A stretch of DNA of 5,963 bases from the NCBI GenBank assembly GCA_027451565.1, contig DAIDJC010000199.1:1-5963 (forward strand). The letters are read 5' to 3'. Below the pieces are notes generated by a model. That model ran no database searches, was not told where the DNA came from, and worked only from the letters and a program-made list of their open reading frames with translations. Of the stretch, positions 1 through 5,963 are shown piece after piece (the stretch's first letter is position 1; each line of letters opens with the position of its first letter). The position numbers and the translations under genes are program-made. Origin of the DNA: Limisphaerales bacterium. Lineage in GTDB: Bacteria; Verrucomicrobiota; Verrucomicrobiia; Limisphaerales; UBA11358.

Positions 1-209
1 TTTTCCACGCGGATACGGTTGGTATCAAAGAAATAAGCGATTGGCGTGCCCCAGCCTTGCAGACCATTGCCGTGATTATTCACGGTGGAATCGCCAATGA
101 TAAAAAGAGTGGGAAGGTTGCCATCCGCGCCCGGGCAGGAGAGGCCGAAACCAAGACCTGAAAGGAGGCAAAGAATCAAAAGGAGCCGGCACAGTTTGGA
201 ATTCATCAT
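1..209 (-). CDS. Secreted GDSL/SGNH esterase, rhamnogalacturonan acetylesterase-like (N-terminal part, runs off left edge)
   Basis: Only the first 69 codons lie in the window. Residues 1-28 form a signal peptide: a short N-region with K5 and R8, a Leu-rich core (LLLILCLLSGLGFG), then a Ser/Cys/Pro/Gly/Ala stretch where cleavage is likely. The mature start contains TLFIIGDSTVNNHGNGLQGW. Its GDSTV (39-43) is SGNH block I with nucleophile Ser41, and the following GWG (52-54) is the pairing usual in CE12-type rhamnogalacturonan acetylesterases. Family knowledge: these enzymes remove O-acetyl groups from galacturonate in rhamnogalacturonan I so that lyases can act. The other catalytic residues (block III Asn, block V Asp/His) lie outside the window. 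The divergent neighbour is a rhamnogalacturonan lyase, which supports the substrate assignment. The start is uncertain: ATG codons at 209 and 206 are adjacent, and an in-frame ATG at 230 would add seven residues (MRKPYSI). None has a clear Shine-Dalgarno. A related plant-polysaccharide esterase of the same fold is the main alternative. Confidence 0.83.
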   Translation of the reverse strand, partial: MMNSKLCRLLLILCLLSGLGFGLSCPGADGNLPTLFIIGDSTVNNHGNGLQGWGTPIAYFFDTNRIRVE

Positions 210-332
210 GATAGAGTATGGTTTTCTCATTGTTGACCAAGCAAACCGGGGCCACAAGAAATTCCCTTTCCCCAGTTCTGGCGATGCGGCGGCATCCCCC
301 GACTCGAACAAAGCGGGGGGGGCTTGGGCCAC

Positions 333-348
333 TCACCACAATTGGTGA
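333..348. promoter_or_regulatory. Perfect inverted repeat in the divergent intergenic region, possible operator
   Basis: TCACCA-CAAT-TGGTGA is a perfect 6-bp inverted repeat around a 4-base centre. It lies 53 bases before the lyase start and about 120 bases before the esterase start. Its place between two divergent genes of one pathway is where a shared regulator could bind. A 6-bp repeat can arise by chance, and I could not place convincing -35/-10 boxes around it, so operator function is speculation. The rest of 231-401 shows only a run of eight G (315-322) and the hairpin cluster listed separately. Confidence 0.22.
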
Positions 349-372
349 TAGGCCCGCATGGGATCATTCTGT

Positions 373-400
373 TAGGCTAAGATTTGAAGCCTATAAGCCT
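373..400 (+). repeat. Small hairpin plus direct repeat just upstream of the lyase start codon
   Basis: TAGGCT (373-378) and AGCCTA (388-393) can pair as a 6-bp stem with a 9-base loop. AAGCCT occurs twice, at 387-392 and 395-400, the second copy ending one base before the ATG at 402. Either copy could pair with AGGCT, giving two alternative hairpins in the leader. No Shine-Dalgarno is visible here. An in-frame TAA at 378-380 sets the upstream limit of the lyase frame. These elements are short and may have no function. Confidence 0.22.
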
Positions 401-401
401 T

Positions 402-3400
402 ATGCCACGCCTTTCCGTTTTGTCACACTTTTCACTCTTCAAAAACATCCCTGGCTGGTTGCTAGCCATGGTCTTTGCCTGGGAGATTCTTGGGCGGCCC
501 TATCCTGCGCGAGCAAACCTGCCCGGTGGCGGCAGTGGCGCAGGTCCGGCGGTGGTGGCCACGGATTACGGTTCCACCCTGGCGATTTCCAACGGGCTGG
601 TTTCAATCGTGGTGACCAAGGCAGACGCCTCCATTCATGAAATTTATTATCAATTCAACAACAGTGGAACCCTCACCACGCGTCAGTTGCTACAGGGAGG
701 GTACAACGGCGGCCAGCTTTACTGGCTGGAAAACCCGGGTTCATTTGTGGCGGGGCCATTCACGGCGTCCCTGGTTCAAAGCAATGCCAATGAAGTTGAG
801 TTGGATTTGAGCTGTTCCACCCCCACCAACGGCACCATGGACATTCATTACACCATGCTGCGTGGATCGCCGGGGTTTTATGCTGCAATCATCCTGAGCC
901 ATCGCACCCAGGATGGGGTCATGAATATCACCTTGCGTCCCAATATTTATGCCGGCGGGATGTTCAACTGGATGTCCGTGGATGCCGCGCGGAACCGTTT
1001 GATGGAGGTTTCCGGGGGCGCCTCGGTGCCAGTACAAGGGGCGCCCAAGGAGGTTTATCTCTGGACCAACGGCATTTATTCCGGCAGGTATGAGGACAAA
1101 TACAAATACACGGCAGACCTGGGGGTAAACCGGGTGTGGGGCTGGAGCAGCGTGGGTGCGGGAGGCGTCAATGTGGGGCTTTGGAATATCACCGCCAGCG
1201 CGGAGTGTTACCCGGGAGGCCCCATGGAACGATCCCTCATGGAACACATTGGCACAACCATTCTCAATGTTTTTACCGGAGGATATTATGGCCTGGGCAC
1301 CGATAACACGTTCACGAATGGAGAAATCTGGTCCAAGGTTTACGGCCCGTACTTTTATTACTGCAACAACGTCACCAACGCCATCACTGAAACCAACCAG
1401 GCTGCCCAAGCGCTTTATGACGATGCGCTGTCCCAGGGCGCAGCCGAGCAGTCTGCATGGCCCTATGCGTGGTTTACAAACGCCAGCTATGCGCCCCTGC
1501 AAGGACGGGGAACCATCACGGGCCAGATGGCCATTCAGGACCCGGGCAATCCCAACGCTTCCGCCGCAGGCCTCTGGGTGGGGTTGGTCCGCCAGCCTTC
1601 CAATAACGCCAGCTACGATTTTCAAGAATGGGCAAAACCCTATCAGTATTGGGTCAGGACGGATTCCACTGGACGTTTCACGATTTCCAACGTGATCGCA
1701 GGCGCTGGCTATACGCTTTATGCATTCGGGCCCGGAGCCGCAGGCACATTCATGTCACAAATGCAGGCGGGCGGGCAGCCTCCCATCCTCACGGACGTGC
1801 CATCCACCCCCTTTTCCGTCACTGTCACATCAGGTTCCACAAACTTTTTGAGCACCATTGTCTGGCGGCCTTCACGGGTGGGTGCCACTGTTTTTGAAAT
1901 TGGATATCCGGATCGTTCCGCTGACAAATTTCGGCATGGGGACGATTATTGGGTGGGGGATATTGGACCGGACCCAAGTCATCCCAGCCCGGTTTGGAGC
2001 AAATGGCTGGAGTATGCCTTTGATTTCCCTGGAGGGGTGAATTATGTGTCGGGTCAAAGCCGTTGGAGCACAGATTGGAATTTCATTCAGCCTGTGGTGC
2101 CGGACAGCGCCGGAGTTTATCAACCCTCCACATCCACCATTTCCTTTCAACTGGCTGAGGCTCCCACGAATGGGGCGCTGGCCTCCCTTTATTTGGGGCT
2201 GTGTTCGGACTTCTATTCGGCGGTCATTGTGTCGGTCAATGGCGTGAATGCCGCGAGCCTCCCCGGCTTGTCTGCCAGCCCCGAGACCAGCGTGCCTTCC
2301 TCCGGCTATTATGCGCAATACGCCGATAGCGACACCAACATCCGCGAGGGCAACAACGGCGCATTCACCGACGAGCGCCTCACTTTTTCCGCCGCAGCCC
2401 TCCACGCAGGCCTCAACACCGTGTCCATTTCCTTTCGTGAAATTTCCCCCGATTATTTTGCCGATCATTTAATGTACGACTATGTGCGATTGGAATTGCA
2501 GGGTTATGTGCCTTCGGCGCCATCCCGGGTGGCGGCTTACCCGGGTTACCAATCCTGCCTGGTCACTTGGCCGGTATCGCCTGGAGCCACCAGCTACAAC
2601 CTGCTCCGGTCCACTTACCCCACGAGCGGGTTCACGCCGCTTACCAATGGAATCCCGGGACCCGTTTCTGGGAGCGGACCGGACCAGGTGCTTTTTCTGG
2701 ATTCCACCGCAGTCAACGGATCAACCTACTATTACGAGGTGGAATCGGTGAATTCCACGGGCGCGAGCGGCGTTTCGACCGCCAGTGGGTCCGTCTCGCC
2801 TTCATCCACAATGCCAGCGAACGCCCCTTCGACCCCATCGGGCTTGGTGGTGGCAGAGGCGGGCCACCAACTCATAACCGTAGCCTGGCAACCATCAGCC
2901 GGCGCTGATTTTTACTCGGTCTGGCGATCCACCCTGATGGACAACGGCGGAGGGGGTTCCAACATTTTGAGCACGGTGATGTTAACGGATTCTGCCACCA
3001 ACACGGAATATACGGACACATCGCCCACGGATGGAAGTTTGTATGAATACTGGGTCACAGCCACGGGCCCGGGTGGCACGAGCGGCAATTCTTCAATAAT
3101 TCCCGGGAAAGCCCTTCCATCCATCCCGTTGCTGCCGCCGCTCAGCCTCACAGCCACGTTTTCCTCCAGCAATGTGCTATTGAACTGGGAACCTGCGCCG
3201 GGTGCGGTGGGTTATGTCATTAGCCGTGCGACCAGTCCGTCAGGACCATTCACCCTCCTTCAAAGCGTCAGCGAAACACAGTACACGGATGTAAACTTGA
3301 ATAATACTGGCACATATTATTACCAGGTCACAGCAGTGAATGCCGCAGGTGTTTCACCCGTTGGAACCAACTTGGTGAACGGCCTTCAACCCGCGCCGGC

Positions 3401-5963
3401 CAGCCTTCTGGCCACGGGAAGCTCCAACGCGGTGGTTCTGGCTTGGCCAGCCTCGCCTGGCGCTCAAACCTATTCCCTCCTGCGCGGCACCAGCCCCGGA
3501 GCTGAAAACGTAACAGTACTGTCCGGCTACAGCGCGCTGAGTTTTACCAATACAGATTTGACCGGGCCTCAAACTTATTATTACGTGGTCACGGCTTCTG
3601 GAGCAGGCGGCGTGAGCGGGCATTCTCCTGAAGCCAGCGCTGCAGTGGCCGCCTCGGCCAACGGAACCTGGGCGCTGGATGAGGATGGATCCTGGGATGA
3701 TGAAAGCAACTGGGTTAACGGGACGGTGGCTGAAGGCATGACCAGCATCGCCGATTTCAGCTCGCTGGCTCTGGCAGAAAATCGCACAGTAACCCTGGAT
3801 TCCAGTCACACTCTTGGGGAACTGGTGTGGGCCGATTTGAACGCCGCCCATGATTGGACTTTGTCAGGCACCAATATTTTGACCCTGGGTGGCGCTGCGG
3901 AAGTGGATGTTTTAAATGGCAAAACCATTTTCCAGGTTCAGGTGGCTGGAACCAATGGCCTTTTGAAATCAGGCTCTGGCACTTTGGTTTTGGGCGGGGC
4001 GGCTGAATCGTTCACCAATGGCCTAACGGTGGATGCAGGCGAGCTGGTTGTGGACACATCTGCGGCAGGTTCACCGTCCACCAACCTGATAGCCGCAGCG
4101 AATGGTCTGACCTTGGAAGGAGGCATTATGAATCTGACCGGGGGAAACACTACTGCTGCCAGCCAAACGTTTGCTTCGACCGTGGTGAATGCCGGGGGGT
4201 CGGCAATCAGTGGATCTTCCGGGACAGGAACTCCCCTTCCAGTCATAAATTTGAATACCTTGAGTGAAAGCGCCGGCGGCACCCTCATCCTGAACGGCCC
4301 GGCAACGGTTAACGGAATGGCCAACGTGCCAGCGACAGCAAGCATTACCACCCTTTCAGCAGGCACCGGGGCGCTGGGTGCCATGGGTTCATTTGGATCC
4401 GGATCGCCCGGGCAAGGGACTTCCGGCGCTTACGCCACGGTGGGGCTCAATGATTTTGCAGCCACGATTCCTGCCGCTGGTGGAGCAGGAACCTTTGACA
4501 TTGTCGGGGGCAGTCAAGTGACCGGATTTTTTCAATCCAATGGAATCAACGACACCACGGCGGCATTTGATGTACCGGCCAGCGGCGGTATTTTGACCCT
4601 GGGCAACGCGTCTGGATCTCCCATGGTGCGCTTCAACCTGCCCTACTCCAAGACCATCACTTTTACCGCCTCCACAGCCAATGGAATTCAGGGAATACTG
4701 GTGACACCTGCATGCGGGACCAACAATGAAATTCTGGCCGGCACAGGTTCCAACGGCTTGGAATTCATTCGCAGCACCACCATTGCAAATGACTACGGCG
4801 TGATTTGGCAAAATAACCCCTCCGGGTTTTTGGAAATCAACTGCGTTTTGCAGCCCGGACGCTACTTGCTTGGGGGCGAAGGGAACAGTTGCGGGTTGGT
4901 GCAGGCTGGCTCGGGAACGGTGGAATACAACGATGAAAACCTGTACGACCTGCCAAGTTACCTCAATGGAGGTTTCGCCTTGGTGACCAATGACAGCGCC
5001 TTTGGGCAGGCCTCGCTGGCTCAACCTCTTTTTCTCGGCGGGGGTTCAGTGGTGGCCAATTCCACAATGAACCTGGATTCGGGTGGCGGCGGGGCCCGAC
5101 CAGTGCATATCGGTCCCGGCGGCGGCGGATTGGCAGCCATATCAGGTCAGTCCTTGACCGTGGATGGGGTGGTGGATGGTTCCGGATCGCTGGTCATAGG
5201 CATCCCGCCCCTGGCAGTGAATTCCCTAACTCCCGGCTTGGTGCCCGGCACCGGTTCAGGAACCGCCAATACCACGCCCATGATGGCCAATGGCCAAGTT
5301 ATCCTGGCGGCATCCAACAGTTTTACCGGACCAATGGATGTGGTTTCAGGAAGCCTGATAGCCAATGTGGGGGTGACCGCAAGCAACCCGGCGGCAGGCG
5401 CTTTGGGAAACCCAACTGTCTCCCGGCATATCACGGTGGAAAACGGCGCCCAACTGGTATTTGCCCAGGGCAATGTGTTGGGCGGCCCCACGAATTTGCC
5501 GGGGGCGATCCTCGTGATCAATCAAGGCGGGACGCTGACCAATGGGTCTGGAAGCATGAACACTTTGGGACCGCTTTTATTACAGGGCGGCGTGGTGACT
5601 GGATCAGGCGGTGGCAGCCAGGCTTTTCAAATGTTCAACCTTCGCGGGCCCATCTTGGTGCAAGGACTATCCACCTCCTTGATGGAAAGCCCTAACAGTC
5701 CCAATGCCGGGTTTCATCTGGCTTCGCCTTCCATTTTTAATGTGGCCGACGGCACCGGCAGTACCGCCCCAGATTTGATTTGTTCAGGCAACCTGGTGGA
5801 CCAGGATGGCATTGGCACCAGTCAAGGTCATCAAGGTGCTCCGCTCCGGGATGGTGGAGGACGGCCAGTTTCTCCAGATGTTCCTGGAAGAGGCGCGGCT
5901 CGCGGCGCGGCTCAACCACCCGAACGTCGTTCAGACGAACGAGGTGGGCTTCGACGGGCGCGA
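402..5963 (+). CDS. Giant secreted rhamnogalacturonan lyase (PL4) with FN3 repeats and autotransporter-type beta-strand repeats; open at right edge
   Basis: The frame is open for 1854 codons; about 1807 look authentic. Family role: PL4 enzymes cut the rhamnose-galacturonate backbone of rhamnogalacturonan I by beta-elimination outside the cytoplasm. The signal peptide ends near ARA (36-38). The catalytic domain (about 52-365) includes YTMLRGSPGFY (150-160), PKEVYLWTNG (215-224), a Lys/Tyr-rich segment with K233 and K235, and MEHIGTT with H282. A lysine and a histidine are catalytic in characterised PL4 enzymes; K233 or K235 and H282 are candidates by position only. Domain II, an FnIII-like sandwich, starts at GRGTITGQ (368). 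The carbohydrate-binding-like domain III (493-703) has EIGYPDRSADKFRHGDD (499-515), a hallmark of the family. Four FN3 repeats and a beta-strand repeat region follow. ATG 402 is the first ATG after the in-frame TAA at 378; ATG 468 is less likely because it would cut the signal peptide. The C-terminal anchor is missing, and sequence after about 5820 is foreign. Confidence 0.9.
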   Translation, partial: MPRLSVLSHFSLFKNIPGWLLAMVFAWEILGRPYPARANLPGGGSGAGPAVVATDYGSTLAISNGLVSIVVTKADASIHEIYYQFNNSGTLTTRQLLQGGYNGGQLYWLENPGSFVAGPFTASLVQSNANEVELDLSCSTPTNGTMDIHYTMLRGSPGFYAAIILSHRTQDGVMNITLRPNIYAGGMFNWMSVDAARNRLMEVSGGASVPVQGAPKEVYLWTNGIYSGRYEDKYKYTADLGVNRVWGWSSVGAGGVNVGLWNITASAECYPGGPMERSLMEHIGTTILNVFTGGYYGLGTDNTFTNGEIWSKVYGPYFYYCNNVTNAITETNQAAQALYDDALSQGAAEQSAWPYAWFTNASYAPLQGRGTITGQMAIQDPGNPNASAAGLWVGLVRQPSNNASYDFQEWAKPYQYWVRTDSTGRFTISNVIAGAGYTLYAFGPGAAGTFMSQMQAGGQPPILTDVPSTPFSVTVTSGSTNFLSTIVWRPSRVGATVFEIGYPDRSADKFRHGDDYWVGDIGPDPSHPSPVWSKWLEYAFDFPGGVNYVSGQSRWSTDWNFIQPVVPDSAGVYQPSTSTISFQLAEAPTNGALASLYLGLCSDFYSAVIVSVNGVNAASLPGLSASPETSVPSSGYYAQYADSDTNIREGNNGAFTDERLTFSAAALHAGLNTVSISFREISPDYFADHLMYDYVRLELQGYVPSAPSRVAAYPGYQSCLVTWPVSPGATSYNLLRSTYPTSGFTPLTNGIPGPVSGSGPDQVLFLDSTAVNGSTYYYEVESVNSTGASGVSTASGSVSPSSTMPANAPSTPSGLVVAEAGHQLITVAWQPSAGADFYSVWRSTLMDNGGGGSNILSTVMLTDSATNTEYTDTSPTDGSLYEYWVTATGPGGTSGNSSIIPGKALPSIPLLPPLSLTATFSSSNVLLNWEPAPGAVGYVISRATSPSGPFTLLQSVSETQYTDVNLNNTGTYYYQVTAVNAAGVSPVGTNLVNGLQPAPASLLATGSSNAVVLAWPASPGAQTYSLLRGTSPGAENVTVLSGYSALSFTNTDLTGPQTYYYVVTASGAGGVSGHSPEASAAVAASANGTWALDEDGSWDDESNWVNGTVAEGMTSIADFSSLALAENRTVTLDSSHTLGELVWADLNAAHDWTLSGTNILTLGGAAEVDVLNGKTIFQVQVAGTNGLLKSGSGTLVLGGAAESFTNGLTVDAGELVVDTSAAGSPSTNLIAAANGLTLEGGIMNLTGGNTTAASQTFASTVVNAGGSAISGSSGTGTPLPVINLNTLSESAGGTLILNGPATVNGMANVPATASITTLSAGTGALGAMGSFGSGSPGQGTSGAYATVGLNDFAATIPAAGGAGTFDIVGGSQVTGFFQSNGINDTTAAFDVPASGGILTLGNASGSPMVRFNLPYSKTITFTASTANGIQGILVTPACGTNNEILAGTGSNGLEFIRSTTIANDYGVIWQNNPSGFLEINCVLQPGRYLLGGEGNSCGLVQAGSGTVEYNDENLYDLPSYLNGGFALVTNDSAFGQASLAQPLFLGGGSVVANSTMNLDSGGGGARPVHIGPGGGGLAAISGQSLTVDGVVDGSGSLVIGIPPLAVNSLTPGLVPGTGSGTANTTPMMANGQVILAASNSFTGPMDVVSGSLIANVGVTASNPAAGALGNPTVSRHITVENGAQLVFAQGNVLGGPTNLPGAILVINQGGTLTNGSGSMNTLGPLLLQGGVVTGSGGGSQAFQMFNLRGPILVQGLSTSLMESPNSPNAGFHLASPSIFNVADGTGSTAPDLICSGNLVDQDGIGTSQGHQGAPLRDGGGRPVSPDVPGRGAARGAAQPPERRSDERGGLRRAR
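2511..3656 (+). repeat. Four fibronectin type III-like repeats inside the lyase protein
   Basis: Four consecutive modules of about 90-100 residues lie at residues 704-803, 804-907, 908-996 and 997-1085. Each opens with a Pro-rich linker and then repeats one pattern: a strand ending in a Trp (LVTWPVSPGA, ITVAWQPSAGA, VLLNWEPAPGA, VVLAWPASPGA), a Tyr-containing strand (YNLLRS, YSVWRS, YVISRA, YSLLRG), and a late Tyr-rich strand (YYYEVESVN, YEYWVTATG, YYYQVTAVN, YYYVVTASG). This is the FN3 fold signature. Such repeats are common spacers or binding modules in bacterial extracellular glycan-degrading enzymes. The copies have diverged, so they are not a recent tandem duplication at DNA level. Confidence 0.85.
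3660..5819 (+). repeat. Autotransporter-associated beta-strand repeat region of the lyase protein
   Basis: After the last FN3 module the protein becomes Gly/Asn/Thr/Ser-rich with short alternating hydrophobic strands. It opens with GTWALDEDGSWDDESNW (1088-1104), the usual entry motif of this repeat family. It contains clear repeat cores, such as LLKSGSGTLVLGG continuing to TVDAGELVV (within 1186-1217) and VILAASNSFTGPMDVVSGSL (from 1633). In the family these form beta-helical surface stalks, seen in type V passengers and, without a beta-barrel, in many large Verrucomicrobiota and Planctomycetota proteins with a sorting tag. No barrel or sorting signal is visible because the frame is interrupted near 5820. 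The role is probably display or substrate contact at the cell surface (inference). Confidence 0.8.
5821..5963 (+). CDS. Fragment of a Hanks-type Ser/Thr protein kinase (N-lobe, myxobacteria-like), truncated at both ends
   Basis: In the frame beginning at 5821, not that of the lyase, the translation is VKVIKVLRSGMVEDGQ followed by FLEEARLAARLNHPNVVQT and NEVGFDGR. VIK is the beta3 strand with the ATP-binding lysine (5833-5835). The second Glu of FLEEA matches the alphaC Glu that pairs with it, and LNHPNVV is the conserved alphaC-beta4 signature. The wording is closest to Pkn-type kinases of Myxococcota. The glycine-rich loop that should precede beta3 is absent: the same frame upstream reads unrelated residues back to a TGA at 5776-5778. 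Of the 42 codons from 5836 to 5961, 39 end in G or C, against 24 of 42 lyase codons just before. No start codon can be assigned. This is probably a piece of another gene joined by a chimera; the catalytic loop and C-lobe lie beyond the window. Confidence 0.8.

Noticed and set aside
315..322. Run of eight G as a possible phase-variable tract
   Set aside because: It lies in the intergenic region, not in a coding start, and no promoter boxes are visible around it. A single homopolymer in GC-rich DNA is weak evidence.
218..640. Plus-strand open frame of 140 codons across the intergenic region and the lyase N-terminus
   Set aside because: It overlaps the lyase signal peptide in another frame, and the product is Arg/His/Trp-rich with no recognisable pattern. 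The lyase frame explains this DNA better.
741..1625. Minus-strand open frame of 294 codons
   Set aside because: It lies opposite the PL4 catalytic domain, whose plus-strand translation carries recognisable family motifs throughout. The minus-strand product shows no family pattern and has no start context, so it is a shadow frame.
1872..2468. Minus-strand open frame of 198 codons
   Set aside because: It is antisense to PL4 domain III, which has the EIGYPDR/FRHGDD motif on the plus strand. The antisense product has no recognisable domain.
4389..5024. Minus-strand open frame of 211 codons (with similar ones at 3354-3851, 3938-4384 and 5147-5521)
   Set aside because: All lie opposite the FN3 and beta-strand repeat region. 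Gly/Ala/Thr-rich coding sequence with GC-rich codons often leaves the opposite strand free of stops. No signal, domain or ribosome site supports them.
5826..5963. Genuine lyase/beta-strand/kinase fusion protein
   Set aside because: The kinase sequence is not in the lyase frame, its glycine-rich loop is missing, and its codon use differs sharply, so the continuous long frame over the end is accidental.

Overview
The window holds two coding ends of a rhamnogalacturonan-I (RG-I) degradation locus, followed by about 140 bases that appear to come from a different gene and probably a different organism. The minus strand at the left edge carries the N-terminus of a secreted GDSL/SGNH esterase of the rhamnogalacturonan acetylesterase type. 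About 190 bases away, and divergently transcribed, a single plus-strand reading frame runs from 402 to the right edge (1854 codons, no stop).

The long frame encodes a modular secreted protein. In order it has a signal peptide, a three-part polysaccharide lyase family 4 (PL4) rhamnogalacturonan lyase (about residues 52-703), four fibronectin type III-like repeats (704-1085), and a Gly/Asn/Thr-rich stretch of autotransporter-associated beta-strand repeats (1087 to about 1807). This architecture, the moderately GC-biased codon use and the lack of Shine-Dalgarno sequences suggest a Verrucomicrobiota-type polysaccharide degrader. That assignment is inference from protein style, since no marker gene is present. 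The esterase would remove acetyl groups from RG-I and the lyase would cleave its backbone, so the two genes make biochemical sense as a divergent pair.

Near 5820 the coding signal jumps frame. From 5821 to the end, a different plus frame encodes the beta3-strand and alphaC-helix part of a bacterial Hanks-type Ser/Thr kinase, close in style to Myxococcota kinases. Third-position GC changes from 24/42 codons just before the junction to 39/42 after it. The kinase lacks its glycine-rich loop, and its frame has a stop upstream at 5776-5778. The simplest reading is a chimeric junction (assembly or amplification artefact), less likely a real rearrangement. The lyase frame stays open across it only by chance, so its last ~46 residues should not be trusted.

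No RNA genes, CRISPR arrays, insertion sequences or terminators were recognised. The divergent intergenic region contains a short perfect inverted repeat and a small hairpin/direct-repeat cluster that could be regulatory.
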